Shown piece by piece: positions 1-11,637 of a stretch of 64,000 bases of DNA. Position numbers and translations under genes: made by a program. The notes below the pieces were generated by a model that had not been told where the DNA came from, did no database searches, and saw only the letters and a program-made list of their open reading frames with translations. Source of the stretch: Pseudocercospora fijiensis CIRAD86 (Eukaryota > Ascomycota > Dothideomycetes > Mycosphaerellales > Mycosphaerellaceae); contig NW_006921533.1 in NCBI RefSeq assembly GCF_000340215.1, positions 2,729,386 to 2,793,385 on the forward strand. Reading direction: 5' to 3'. How positions within the stretch are numbered: the first letter of the stretch is position 1; each line of letters starts with the position of its first letter.

Positions 1-736
1 TATTAGCTAGGTTTTCCTCTAGGTACTTACGCAATATAGCAAGCTCTCGTTTACTAAGGTTGTAGAGGGGGCTAAAAGGAACCTCCTTACCCTCTATAAT
101 GTTAATCTTATAATCCGTCTCCTTAAACATAGGCAACGTCGATGCTAAGTGGTGTTTAAACACATTAATATAGGTCTCTCGAATAGGCTCCGGTATACGC
201 TTAAGCTGTTTAGGGTCTATACTATTAGGGGGCATAGGTTTATCGTTATTACTACCGAGTAGGTCGGCAGTTAGATTAGCTAAGGCGGAGGCTAGTATTA
301 GGTTACTAATAAATAGGACCCTAATATTATTAGGATACTCGCTAATGTCGATGTGTTTAATGTCCTCTTTCCGAGCGATTCTAAATCGCTATTGCTAGCT
401 GCCTAAGTCTATAACTATAGCATAGTACTTAAGAACAGGGTTGCTAATAACAATGTTAGATAGGAGGCTATCTATGTCTACCGCGTAGGTAGTAAAGTTT
501 AGTAGGCGCTTATTGCCGAGGTCGTCCTTTAGGGCTATATAGACATAGTAGGCCCTATAGGTCAAGTGCCGAGCGTTATTAAACCAAGCAAGGGTTGGCA
601 GGTTAGTCCTAGGCAGTTATCGAAGGTCTAATTGCTTAGCTAGGCGATAGCTAATAAGGGCACTAACTGAATTTCCTAGATCTAGTGTAACCTTAGTCTT
701 GTAGTTAGTCCTATACGTATCCGATACGCCTGCTAG
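1..736 (-). pseudogene. Ty3/gypsy pol fragment of element D (protease to RT entry), RIP-broken
   Basis: Read on the minus strand this is the protease-to-RT part of a gypsy polyprotein that runs off the left edge. A retropepsin-like stretch (TLDLGNSVSALISYRLA) lies near 640-690, where the catalytic D-S/T-G would fall. The linker just before reverse transcriptase (PLYNLSKRELAILRKYLE) lies near 1-75. In-frame stops are TAG/TAA where CAG, CAA or TGG is expected, as RIP produces. The frame is cut at 736 by MULE copy 1, and gag of the same element resumes at 4,642. The family assignment is firm; exact ends cannot be given. Confidence 0.75.
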
Positions 737-756
737 TATAATACCTAAAGCGCTAG
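737..756 (+). repeat. Left terminal inverted repeat of MULE copy 1
   Basis: TATAATACCTAAAGCGCTAG. Its exact reverse complement is at 4622-4641. The outer nine bases are shared with the ends of MULE copy 2. Confidence 0.8.
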
Positions 757-1029
757 CAGTTAGCTACCCTAGGTCAACCCGAAATAGAACATCGCTAACT
801 AAGATACGGAGCGGTAGTTTCTACTGCCGTAGCCGTCCGGCGCGTAGACGCGTTGTTTGTTGTTTCCTATATTGTCGCCCTTGCTATCGCTCGTAGTAGT
901 ATACGCTCGTAGTAGTATACGCTTTGTAGGAGGTATTATTGTCGCCGCCTTGTACTTACTCGCTCTTATTAAAATAGCACTATCTCTATTATATTATAGC
1001 TTCCGAGACCTTGTTGTCGCCGCCGCCGC

Positions 1030-4000
1030 CGCCTAGTACTACAAGAGTCGCGTTAATCGTTGCTTCTACGACCGAGCGGCTGTCTATTTCGAGCCTATTA
1101 AATCCGGCGGAACGCGACGATATTATCGACTATCTCGTTAACAACCGTAACGCGTCGAAGCCTCCTCCGGTCGAGCGTGTTTAGTTACTAAATACTAGTA
1201 ATAAGGACTAGGCGTTAGAGGATAGTAAGGATAGCGGCCGTAGTAAAGAAGGCGCTAAAGAACGCGACGAGGAAGGTAGTAACGGCAGTAGTAGTAAGGT
1301 CGATAGTAACGGCGGTAGTAGTAAAGTCGATAGCGCGCCGATACCTCGTCGCCGCGGAAAGCGCATTAAAGTAACGGTTGTCGAAGATAGATATACTATT
1401 CTACGCGCGCCTGCTAATCTAAGAGCGCTACGTAAGAAGTGGTTAGCTGTTCTAGACGACCCTAACAATAATAATAGCGAGAAGGGCTTTACCGTAACGG
1501 CGGCGGAGTTTAATGTAATTTAGCTATATATTAACAACTTCTAGGTATATATAGCGCGCCGAGCGGATAAACTTAGTCGCTAGTATACATTGTATAAGTG
1601 TCGATTTGGCTTTAAAGCGCATTAGTAGAGGCAGAAGCACTATAGTAGATATAAGAAGAAGAAGGAAAAGAAGATAGAAGAAGCCGTAGCGTGTCCGCTA
1701 ACTATACGCGTTAATAAGAATACAGCGCTCGAGAATGAAGATAAACCGGACGGCAATCGCGTAGTAGTTAGCTATACTATCTTCTGTAACAATCGGCGCC
1801 TAGTCGAGCACTATCTAGGCTGTTACTTGCAAAAAATAGATATATATCGCCTATATAGCGCTCTTTAGAACGCGGTTAGTTAGCAGGTGTATACTAGCTA
1901 GCGGCCGTACTAAGTATAGGATCGAATGCGTAGTAAGGACTGCAAAGTCGCGTACGAGACCTTCTAAGCCGCTAGCGGCGAGCAGATGTCGCGCGACGAC
2001 GTTATTAACTGCGGCCGACAGTACCGCAAAGTGTTTAAGAATAGTAGGCTTAGTAGAAGCACGTTGATATAGGAGCAATAGATAGCGGAGTGTCGGAAAT
2101 AGCTCGAAGAAGGTATATTTACATTGCTAAGTTAGTGTTGTTTACTGCTCGAAGTTCGAAATCGGGAGCTTCCGTATAGCCGAGGCACGATTTTAGCTAA
2201 CTACGGATCTCCGCTTTATACAGATTAGCCCGTCGGCAAACCCCGCTCGAATCCCCGAACCCCGGAATTCCTAGAATTCCTAGAATTCTATTGTTTTGAT
2301 TATACAAACAACGTACTAATACTGCTAAATAGAAGGCTTCTTTTGCGCTAAAGTATACGTAAAAAGACAGATCGACGGCGAGGATACTACTACACTCGTA
2401 TTTGCATTAAAATATAGCTTAGGAATTTTACATAGTCGTGTTTTAGTACAGATAGACGCGACGTATAATTCTAACTATCTAGGCTAGCAGCTCTATACCC
2501 TTATAGTACGCGACAAATACGGCTCTCTACGATAGGTCGCGTTCTTCCTTACGAAGACTAACGACGGTAATATTGTCGCCGCGGCGCTAAAGCAAATACA
2601 AGCCTAGACGGTCGATGCTACTAATCCAAACGACTATAGTTAGATAGCAATCTTCTTTCTTATAGACGACTCGGCAGTAGAGCGGCGTACTATTACAATC
2701 GCGTTTCCTACTATAAAGCACCTTCTTTACTATATATATATTAAACGGACGTTAGATAAGCGATTTAAGAGCGAGAAATATACAGACACGAAGCGGCACC
2801 TATATGCCTTCGCCTTCTCGAGAAGAAGCCGTAAAGGCGCTCTCGAGTTACTTAATTTAGTAAGGGCGAGTCTTCTACGCGCTATGCGTAAAGATAGCAC
2901 CCTCGTACTAGAGAGCGACGACGACGACTATTAGTCAGACCTCCGCTATTTACAGAAAGAGCTTAAAGACAATATAGCGCTAATTTGCAAGCACTATCGT
3001 TGCGCTGTCTCTAGCGCGCCTACCGTCGTCGAACAGATATTAAATACTAACTAGCTCGAAGGCTAGCATTTAGTACTTAAATACAGCGAGTTTAAGGCTA
3101 TTATAAAGCGCGATTACACACTTAAAGGAACGGCAATGCGAGTGATTAAGAAGTTAGCTAAATACGACCTTCGAGCCGATAACGATACCTTCGCGGCGCG
3201 TATAAAGGTCTATCTACGGACAACTGATAGTAACGAGATTGCCTACTTCTTTCTACGACTTCCGTAGAAGCTTTAGTAGGCAATTAGCGCTAAGATCAAC
3301 TACGCCGAAGATCCGGAGGTATATTATAAGTAGAAGCCTATATCCGACGACCTAACCTGCGACTGCAAATTCTTCCGTTAAAACAGTGTCCTTTGTCGCT
3401 ATATTTAGTCCGCTTACAAAGTAATAGAATATAGGCTAATTAAGACACATAATTACGACCGCTAGATAGCTATATTTAACGACGGTAGACTTAACTATTA
3501 TAACAACCTTCGTACGCTAACTGCGCCCTTAAATTGCGACCGTACGACCGTACCTGCTTACCGGCTTCAATTCCGTAAGCTTTATAATAATATACGACAA
3601 CTGCTATATAAGATTGAAGAGCGACTAACTACTAAAGGTAAGCCGCTCGATAGTCCTCGTCGCGACCGCGTTATTAACAACTTTATTAGTCTTGTCCGCA
3701 ATATTAGCGGCGAGTTAAGACAACGCGCCTTGTTGCTATTAGTAGACGACTATAATAACACTACGACCGGCGCTAAGATCAACCTTACCGCGCGCGCGAA
3801 TCCTATACCGTTACAACTTCCTATACCTCTAGAGATACTATCGTCCTTCTGCCGTCCGATTATTAACTAAAACATTACTATTAACGCGACCGCCGTAGAC
3901 GCGATAGTCGGCAAGAGTAAGAACAAGCGGAGGGCGTAGGGTAGTAGTAGTAGTAAGAGGAAGAGCAAGAACGCGAGGTAGGAGCCTAAGATTGCGATAG

Positions 4001-4250
4001 AGAACGCGACAATACCTTAGCGAATACTACTCGCGCTAGTTAATAGCAATATCTATACAAATTTGTATAGAAACGCGACTCAAATCGCGCCTAGTGTTCT
4101 ATATAGTATTGCGCCGCCCTCTAACTAACAGTAGCAGTAGCAGTGCTAGCTCGCACCTCTACCTATAGGCTTGTTCTACGACAACTATAGCATTATATGC
4201 TACTAGGGTGTTAATAGGCGCGCCTACTATACAGATCTATTAAGTCTATA
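1030..4250 (+). pseudogene. MULE transposase, RIP-degraded
   Basis: A plus-strand reading frame interrupted almost only by TAG/TAA. An N-terminal Cys/His- and Lys-rich part (YKCRFG near 1,600) resembles the DNA-binding zinc region of MULE/FAR1-type transposases. The DDE core shows DATYNSNYLG near 2,460 and IDDSAVERRTITIAFP near 2,660-2,715, the usual catalytic-Asp contexts of fungal MULE transposases. Downstream is an alpha-helical region ending in a Ser/Lys-rich tail near 3,920-3,980. It cannot make a full-length protein. Ends are approximate because no intact start or stop remains. Confidence 0.7.
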
Positions 4251-4621
4251 GTCTACAAGCAATACTTCTATACGTATTTCTACTATAATATAAACAATAC
4301 CTCGGATTTGGCTATACCGCTATTTTGCTAACAAACTTTAGCTTCATTTCTAGTAATATACCTAGTATCTATTAGCAGAGAATGCGGGGTCGTTAAAGTC
4401 TTTTAAAACAGTGCGAAATCTATTAAATTGCGACTATACGACCTCTTACTATCGACCTTTAGTATGCTAGCGGAAATCGCACTACTACTACTACGGTCGA
4501 CCTAGTAACTACGACGCGTAGCGACGACGAGATTACGTTTTCTATAGTTACGCACACTACGGCGCGGACTTCTATATCTTGCCGAGTCCGCTGCGGCAGG
4601 AACTTGCCGGCGTAGCGTATC

Positions 4622-4641
4622 CTAGCGCTTTAGGTATTATA
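4622..4641 (-). repeat. Right terminal inverted repeat of MULE copy 1
   Basis: Exact reverse complement of 737-756; defines the right end of the element. Confidence 0.8.
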
Positions 4642-6400
4642 TAGTTTGCCTCCGATACAAGATAGGTACGTATAATAGCTAGTATAATGTCGATAGTCTT
4701 ACGCCGTACAAGGCTAACAGTTAGTGCGGCGCTTACTCTTTTTTCGACTAATAAGAAGGTTAGCCTATAGGGGTAGCGTTAGCTGCTAAAAGGTGCTTTC
4801 GGTGTTCGGCGGTAGCACGGTCGATTTGGGCCTAGTCCTTAGGTTTGTCGTATTAGCCTAGTAGATAGCTAGTGCTGTTATAATTAAAGCACTTTAGTCC
4901 GGTTAGGGGATTGCTATAGCTATTGCCGCTATTGTTAGCCGAGCGATTAGTACTATAGGGATACGAGCCCCTTCTACGGCCCCTATCGCGGCCTCCTCTA
5001 TATAGCCGCCGGCTACGGCTTCTTCTACGATCGTTACTATTCCTATTGTTAGCATTGTTGTCTTAGTAGGAACCTTGGTTTCCTCCGCGGCTACGGTTGC
5101 TACGGTTGCTAGTAGGTCGGATCCTTAATTCTAGTCGTTACTAGAGCTAGATAGCTCGTTCGGCAGTTTCGACTTTAACTATAAACTAAATGCGTATAAG
5201 ATTGGCCTGTTCAAACATACGGCGGCGGTCTAACTTAAGGACTAATTCCTATCTCAATTTAGGGCGTATTTCGGAGATCTAGATAGAATTAGTTTTAGTC
5301 GGGAGGTCGTCTTCGAGGGTCTTTAAATAGGCCTTAAATAAGCGAGCCGATTAATTAGTCTTTTGCTTAGCTCGAAGGTACTAGTCCTAAGCGTGTTATT
5401 GCCTTAGTATAGGGTTTCTAAGGGTGTCTAGCATAATGGTTTTGTAGGTCTACTACTAAACAGCAGTCTAGTTATTAAGGGAGTCAAAATAGTTATCCTA
5501 GGTGCGTTTTAGGTCGCCGTTAATGTACTATATAGCATAGACGACTAGTGAATAGTCATTTAGTAGAGCCCTTAGTGCGTTTCGTTAGTTAAGCTTACAG
5601 TTACGGATATAGTCGTTGTATTGCTTTCGACTAGAGCCGTTAAATACGGTATAGTCCTTAAGTTTAGCATCCTTCTTCTAGATTGGGACTAATAGTAAGG
5701 AAGGGCCTACTATCGGCTTAGTGTTAGTTGTTAGGGCCTCCTAAAGGCGGCGAATTTCGAGGAGGTTATCCTTTAGCTATTATTCTTAACGTAGGGCAGT
5801 AAGCCTGTTTTAGGTGGCTTCTTAGAGTCTCCCTACTAGTTAGGGGCCAAAGGCTAGCTAGCTATATCGTCGGTTGATAATGTTGTTAAGAATGTCGTTA
5901 ACAGGCAATTCTAGATTATTACCTAGAATTATAGGTTCTTCTTTAATAGGCTCTCCGGTAGGCTCTTTAGTAGAAGGCACTTTAGCAGGCACTTTAGCAG
6001 GAACTGTGCTGCTAGCGTTGTTATTGCTAGCGCTGCTAGCGGTAGCACGGTTGTTATTGCTTCGTAATAAGCCGGCTATTATAAGGGGTAACACTAATAA
6101 TGTATTATAGCCCCTAAGATGCGGATATAGCGGAATTAGTAGATATCGGCTTAGTGCGATTAACTCGGTGTAATGGGCCGTATAGAAGGCCTTGCTTAAT
6201 AATTGGTACGGTTGTTTCGATAGAATAGTACGTATAGGTCCCGTTCTTCGGGCGCAATATAGTTAGATTAGTTATTATAGCTACACCGCTAAAAGCTTGA
6301 AATAAGGACTATCTAGCTGCTGCCCTTAAAGGGTAGATCGAATACTATATAAGAAGGGTATGTTAGCAGGTAGATAGGGTAGTAGTAGGTACGAGTAGTA
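4642..6400 (-). pseudogene. Ty3/gypsy gag of element D, RIP-broken
   Basis: Minus-strand gag-type sequence continuing the element interrupted at 737-4641. An N-terminal Pro/Glu/Lys-rich part (5,858-6,094 still open) is followed by a capsid-like helical region (for example NYFDSLNN, YKTIMLDTLRNPILR near 5,400-5,530), then an Arg/Gly-rich segment. Last is a zinc-knuckle remnant KCFNYNSTSYLLG near 4,863-4,900. In that knuckle the later ligands of the CCHC box read Tyr, as expected from TGC to TAC and CAC to TAC. No LTR could be found on the right side, so the element start is unknown. Confidence 0.65.
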
Positions 6401-6479
6401 TTCGATAAGGAGCTAGGAGGAGAGGGAGGAAGGCAGGAGAGTTGGCCTAACGCTAAGCGCCAAGCCCTGCCTAAGGCAT

Positions 6480-7040
6480 TAAGACCCTAGCTTTACTCGG
6501 CCTAGTTACATGCCAATTACGTGTAGCCTCTTTAGCCCTAATAATAGGTTATAGCGAGTCGACTCTAGCGGAAGCCCGCTCTAAGGTCTAGGCTCCTATT
6601 AATATTATCTTTAGAGACAAGGCGGCGGCAAGTTTCTAAGCAGCCGTAGGTCTAGGTTTTATACTAGTAATACTATCTAAGACTCCTACTCGTTCTCTTC
6701 TAAGGCCGGGCCTTCCGAAGGATATCTCTTTACCTATAGTATTACTAGAAGGGTTAAAAGATAGGTTAGAGGGTAAGGAGCTTCGGGTAGGGTATTTCTA
6801 GTAGGTATTGCAGACACCGCCTTTTGTCGATTTAGCGCTAATACGGTCCCTTTAGAAGCTGTATATCGATAAGGACTTCGATCTTATTACTATCGCTAAT
6901 ATAGATAAGAAGACCTAGAAGGAAGAGACTTAGTTAGCGAGTAGAATACGGTTTAAGGTTAAGGAAACAATCGAGAAGTTCTTACTACTAAAGGCTAATA
7001 AGATTATAGCGGCGGAGCTAGCCGGAGCTAAAGAAGCTAC
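6480..7040 (+). pseudogene. Degraded open frame of unknown origin
   Basis: A plus-strand frame whose only stops are TAG. It includes LEGLKDRLEGKELRVGYF and a Lys/Glu-rich end (VKETIEKFLLLKANKI). The stop pattern suggests a former coding region hit by RIP, but I recognise no family and cannot tell whether it belongs to a transposon or to a captured gene. It lies between gypsy gag and the mariner remnant. Confidence 0.35.
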
Positions 7041-7419
7041 GTAAAGGAACGAATTTGGCTTCAATTCTTGCATTTATTATACAACGTTAACACTATTATT
7101 CTTTATAATTACAAGCGGCGGCGCTATATAAGACTAAATATATCTTATATATCTAATTACTAGTATTTAAATGCGTTGTATATTAAGAAACTTGTAGTAT
7201 CTATAAGCTAGCTATTCGAATATTCATATTATTTCTCTAGGCTATCTACACTAATAAAGTTAGTATACATTAGCGTAGGCGCCTTACTGCCTAACAAGCT
7301 TCTAGTATCTAGATCTATTCTTCTTTAGATTCTTCCTCGCTATCTATATCCTTAAACTACTTATTTATTATCGCCGCTAGCGTAGATAGAGCCTACGCGT
7401 ACTATACGGCCTTATCTAG
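7041..7419. other. RIP-mutated non-coding stretch
   Basis: AT-rich, TAG/CTA-rich sequence with no frame I can support. It probably includes one end of the Tc1/mariner element, but no matching inverted repeat was found. Confidence 0.4.
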
Positions 7420-8450
7420 ATCGAGACCTATAAGATCTTGTACGTAGCCGGCTGCACTAATAAAGTCCTCCTCCGAAAACTCGAAATCGCGATAGTATAC
7501 GTTATATCTAGCATGCTCGAAGAGTTTCTACGCTCGTAGACCGTTGTATCGCTAGAGGCAATAATATAAGAAGTCGCCGAAGTTCTTAAAGCAATCTGCG
7601 TCTCGGATATGCTTTTTAATAAAGGCTTTTAAACAGTTAAAGGTCTGTTCGATAGGATTAAGATCCGGTAAGTACGGCGGCAAGTACTCGAGTTAGTACC
7701 TAGCTAACAATATCGCATTTCTAACCTCTGTACTATAGTATATACTAGCATTGTCTATTACAAAGATTATAGGCGGATAGCCTTCGAGCGTAGGTATAAC
7801 TCTCTCGGTTATCTAGTTAACAAAGATCTCTCGAGTAATTAAGCCTTATCGACTTATCGTATAAGGCAGGTATCTATTAATAGTAAAAGCCGGCAATATC
7901 GACTAGCGGACCTTACGCTAAGCGTACCTAAAGTCGCGGCAATCTATACCCTTTAGAGACTATCTATACTTGCGCTAACTAGTCTTCTAATTGTAGGCCG
8001 TCTCGTTAATAAATATTAACCTATCTACCGGCTATTTAGCGCACCTAAACATCTATAGAGCCCTTAGTAGCGGGTTACGCTCCTTCGCGATTCTATAATA
8101 CGCTTTACGAGTCTAGTTATACTTCTTTAGTACTATCGACAAGTGCTTATATTTTAACGTTTCCTCGAGCTCTAGCTATTCGTCGATTAGAACCTCTATT
8201 ATCTCCGCAAAATAAGTATTAGGTCGAGAGCCTAGGTAGGCAAGAATAAAGGTCTCTTAAGTATAGCTTAAGATCGTTAGTCGGCCGCGCTTTATTATAC
8301 GAGGTAGATATAACTCGCTAAATAGCTTCTAGTTGTTAAGTAGTCGATATATTGTCTGCCGATTAATTAGAAGCCTCGAATTCTCGATAGTTTAGTCTAC
8401 ATTGTCGCCCTTCGCAAAGCAGTCTTTAATTAGCTACTAATGCTCTAGAG
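7420..8450 (-). pseudogene. Tc1/mariner-superfamily transposase, RIP-degraded
   Basis: Minus-strand transposase with an N-terminal helix-turn-helix-like part (LLINRQTIYRLLNN near 8,340-8,390). The DDE catalytic part follows: LIFINETAYN near 8,010, FVIDNASIYYS near 7,740-7,775, and LPPYLPDLNPIEQTFNCLK near 7,640-7,695. The DN-A-x-I and PYxPDLNPIE signatures are diagnostic of the superfamily. Many CAG/TGG codons are now TAG. Terminal inverted repeats and the TA duplication were not located. Confidence 0.75.
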
Positions 8451-8545
8451 AAAGCTCTTTTCCTAGTTATATAGTTATTATACCCTTAAAATAGCTATAC
8501 TACTGTCCTATAGCGACGACTTTAGCTTCAAAATGGACTAGAATA

Positions 8546-9056
8546 CTAGGAGCTATAAGGCAGAGGAAAGAAGCAGCTTGGAAGAGCAAGAATTAGTGAA
8601 ATTACGGTGTAAAGCTGCTCCTTACTGCTTAGCGGCTCCTCCAACCGGAAATGACAGCTATTTCCGGAACCCCAGTAGCGAAGGAGAACTTCAATGACCA
8701 AGGCCAGCAAGTGCAGGATCTTGATTCCATCAGAGCTACTTTGCAACAGCGGCAGTCATCAAAGTGTTGAAGGCACATCATTTAGAGCAGGTCAATGATC
8801 GAAAATGAAATTAGAACTAGACAGTGCCAAATAAAATTTCTCAGTCAGGCAGAGTAGCTGCAGCAAGATCCATCAAAAATCCTTCGTTCATCATCACACT
8901 CATTACAACCCCATGAATCCATATCGCATCCCTCATAAATTCCATCAGATCATGAACACGTCCTTTCCATCCCATCCCAAACACCAAAATTCAACCCCAA
9001 ACAGCCTATCCCATCCCATCCCATCCCGACATCCCGATGCTATACATTTCCAAAAT
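8546..9056. other. Unique non-coding DNA right of the left transposon cluster
   Basis: Composition switches sharply here from RIP-mutated to ordinary sequence. It holds the 3' flank of the GH64 gene and a short CATCC-type microsatellite near 9,009-9,035. No gene is supported. Confidence 0.6.
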
Positions 9057-10502
9057 CTAAGAACCTCCCACAAAAATCGACAACTTCTTCGGACTAGGAC
9101 TAGACACCAATCCGCTCTGATCATCCCCATAATCCGGGGCAACATCATCGTAAGAAAAAGCATATCCCCGCCCATCGACTTCCATCTCATGCACAAATTT
9201 CGAATACCAATTCTTAGGTCCAGAAGTAGGGTTAGTATAGTATTTGGCGGAAGGGAGTCCAGGTTGCAAGTTTCCTCCCGCCAAGAAAAATGTCGCGCGA
9301 TTGAAAGCAGCGCATAATCGGGGCACGACAGCGAGATGGACTGCGTTGTCTCCGGTTTGAACCGCGAAGGGTCCTGTGTTGCAACCAAAGATGTCGGCGG
9401 CGTTGGGTTTGTTGTAGCTGCGATTATCGCCATCGCATTTGAGCTGAGAGCCAGATACGCGGCAGGTGACGTTGCCGGGGGTCGTTTGCGTGTTAATGAT
9501 CAAGTCGTGCGTTGTGTAATGTGTCCAGACTCGGTTGACGTATTGCGAGAAGTAGTCGCCAAAGGCGGTCGGGTTTTGCGAAATCAGGTTCGATGGCGCG
9601 ATGACTCTGATCAATTGGCTGTTGCTGCTCCGGTAGACGCAAAGGTCATCCCATCGACGACCGTCCTTTTGCGCCTGGGCCTTAAGCAGCTTACACAGAC
9701 GAGGCGCTGCATCAGCGGGAGTTCCGAGCACCGTATGCTTCTGCCCGTTCTGCCCTTCAAGCTCAATTCCAAGGGGTAGACCAACGAAGTCCACAGCCGT
9801 GATATCTGCGTACAATCCGTAGGCAGCGGCCCATGATAATTCTGCAAAGCCATAGTTGACTGCTGAATTAGGATCATTCGCATTGACAGACGCAGGCTCT
9901 ACGAGACCTGGTCCGTTCGGTGTTGCGACAACGTAGAATTTCAGAGTTCCATCCACAATCCATATTCTCGAGCTCTCCAGATAGCCGGGTAGGGTGAGTG
10001 ATAATGTCGTATTCGACTTGCCCAACGGAATCGCGATCTGATCGGTGATCGCAGTCGGGGTACCTGAGCTCGTCGATGGATACTTATAACTACCGTCCCG
10101 CCCTAGCATAACAAGTCTGCCATTCGGGTCCAGTCCTGATACATATACGTTTCCTCCTGAGCTTGGCAACTTGTTGACGATGTCGATCGCCAGGCGTCCT
10201 CCACTAGTAGCTTCAACCCCGGCATAGTCTGCCGGTGCTTGAGAGTAGTCAGAGGCTGTTATGTTAGGCCAGATCCTGGTTGCTGGACCTGGAGTCGTCA
10301 CGGGCGTGGTGTTGCTGTGATTAGAAGGCGCATTTCCTGCAAGGGTTTCGTTTCCCCATGAAGTCGCGTTCAATGTGTTGCAATCTCTGACCCAGACGTC
10401 TTCTATTCTGCTGCCAGGGTAGACAATCAGTGGCATTGCTGTGGCCTGCCGGAGCAGAAGGAACAAAATGTGTATAATGACAAGGTTGTACATAGTTAGC
10501 AA
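9057..10502 (-). CDS. Secreted GH64-type endo-1,3-beta-glucanase
   Basis: A single-exon protein of 481 aa. Residues 1-22 are a signal peptide (MYNLVIIHILFLLLRQATA core), so it is secreted. Residues 80-480 match the fungal GH64 beta-1,3-glucanase/thaumatin-like fold: FAELSW (E221) and ITAVDFVGLPLG (D238) are the likely catalytic Glu and Asp contexts. The C-terminal block (FVHEMEVDGRGYAFSYDDV, then ending in IFVGGS) is characteristic. Such enzymes cut beta-1,3-glucan, either in the fungus's own wall or in other organisms. Several N-x-S/T sites lie at 45-80. Met1 (or Met4) is chosen because it gives the signal peptide and no upstream ATG fits. The family is firm; the substrate is inferred. Confidence 0.85.
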   Translation of the reverse strand: MLTMYNLVIIHILFLLLRQATAMPLIVYPGSRIEDVWVRDCNTLNATSWGNETLAGNAPSNHSNTTPVTTPGPATRIWPNITASDYSQAPADYAGVEATSGGRLAIDIVNKLPSSGGNVYVSGLDPNGRLVMLGRDGSYKYPSTSSGTPTAITDQIAIPLGKSNTTLSLTLPGYLESSRIWIVDGTLKFYVVATPNGPGLVEPASVNANDPNSAVNYGFAELSWAAAYGLYADITAVDFVGLPLGIELEGQNGQKHTVLGTPADAAPRLCKLLKAQAQKDGRRWDDLCVYRSSNSQLIRVIAPSNLISQNPTAFGDYFSQYVNRVWTHYTTHDLIINTQTTPGNVTCRVSGSQLKCDGDNRSYNKPNAADIFGCNTGPFAVQTGDNAVHLAVVPRLCAAFNRATFFLAGGNLQPGLPSAKYYTNPTSGPKNWYSKFVHEMEVDGRGYAFSYDDVAPDYGDDQSGLVSSPSPKKLSIFVGGS

Positions 10503-11637
10503 TGAACGGGATGTATTCGAGGTAGGTTTCCACTCACGTTTGAACGTTTGCAGGCCGCGGTTATGTAGATGAGCGACGCTTCTAGAGTGGCAGGGACTTT
10601 GCTAGGTCTTGAGCAAGCGCTCGGTGGTGGTTTGAGTGTGGTCGGTCCACGAGGGGTAAGATGGCAAGAAAGAACCAGATTTGATGTTTATGGGGCTGTG
10701 AGAACCTCTGGGCTCTATTATTGATCAGCCTGGCACGCAATCTTGGCTCAGTATCTCTAGCCGATTTGGACGCTTGCTCCTTTGTTGGCCATCACGAATC
10801 AGTGTCCGATTACTAGAGCAAAGGAAGCTCGCAGTACAAAGCAGCGTATGGGTGGGATGGGTAGCAGTTGTCTTCTTGACAACGCTCCGACCAGTATTTC
10901 CAGAGCTCGGCGCTCCCTGCCTCGACCGGTCTAGTTCTGGAGGCCGCCGCCGAATAACCAGACAAGGCCATTCACGTTGGCATGCGAACTGGTGCGACCC
11001 GTGAATGTTCACATGAGACCTCGTTGCAATGCGGGAACGTGTGGCCGTCTTTTGTTTGTCTCGGATGTAAACAATGCTCCATTCTCTAGAGCCTTTTGCG
11101 TGCTTACACAGTTGCTTCTGTGGCCTGAGACATGTGTCGGTGTGTACGGATCGAAGGTTGAAGTATGTCTGAGGCGACGGAAAATAGAAGGCGTGATTCC
11201 ACGGCAGATGAGGTTGGAGCGGACGTTGGACGTTGGACGTTGAACCACAGACACTGGACCTCATAGACACATGCCCCTAGGCTAATGTTGTTGTTGTTGT
11301 TGTGGTCTGGTCTGCGAGAGAAGAGGTCGGCGGTGCCCACTCGGGTCGGGACCACCTGATGACCGCGACCGGAGAGCACATCTGCGCGATCGCAAACCTG
11401 TTCTCCTCCAAATGAAAGGGCAGGTCGATTAGCCATCGACGGGTTGCAAACCGAAACCGTTCGCAAGCAAGACTGTAGACTCTCTGCATCCGGAAAGCAT
11501 GGCGACACACGGTAAAATCGTGAATTTGTGCTTGTCCATTACCCATGGGTATCATGTCTATCTCTATCGTATCCGCTCCAACCATGCCGCTAAGTTATCA
11601 CCAAGCACAAGACGCACTGATAAACATATAAGATATT
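10503..11637. other. Intergenic region with two short tandem repeats
   Basis: Promoter side of the GH64 gene and 3' side of the Ca2+-ATPase gene. It contains three copies of GGACGTT at 11,221-11,242 and a (TTG)n run at 11,286-11,303. Overlapping frames on both strands here have no recognisable domain and are taken as chance. Confidence 0.6.

Larger units (their letters stand above)
737..4641 (+). mobile_element. Mutator-like DNA transposon (MULE), copy 1
   Basis: A 3.9-kb element bounded by perfect 20-bp inverted repeats that begin TATAATACC, inserted in the protease region of gypsy element D. It carries one degraded MULE-type transposase reading frame on the plus strand. A related copy lies at 59,273-63,011: the last 300 bp of the two copies align almost continuously, and their transposases share motifs. 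No convincing 9-11 bp target duplication is visible; the 3-bp TAG on both sides may be chance. The whole element is RIP-mutated. Confidence 0.75.

Noticed and set aside
734..4644. TAG on both sides of MULE copy 1 as a 3-bp target duplication
   Set aside because: MULEs usually duplicate 9-11 bp, TAG is extremely common in RIP-mutated DNA, and copy 2 shows nothing similar.
10448..10540. A possible 5' intron in the GH64 gene (GTGAGT near 10,533 to CAG near 10,448)
   Set aside because: The upstream exon would need an ATG, but none is in frame nearby, and the unspliced start gives a good signal peptide.
10725..11508. Overlapping open frames of 76-181 codons on both strands between the GH64 and Ca2+-ATPase genes
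   Set aside because: No domain, signal or composition expected of a gene; mutually exclusive frames in an intergenic, microsatellite-bearing region.
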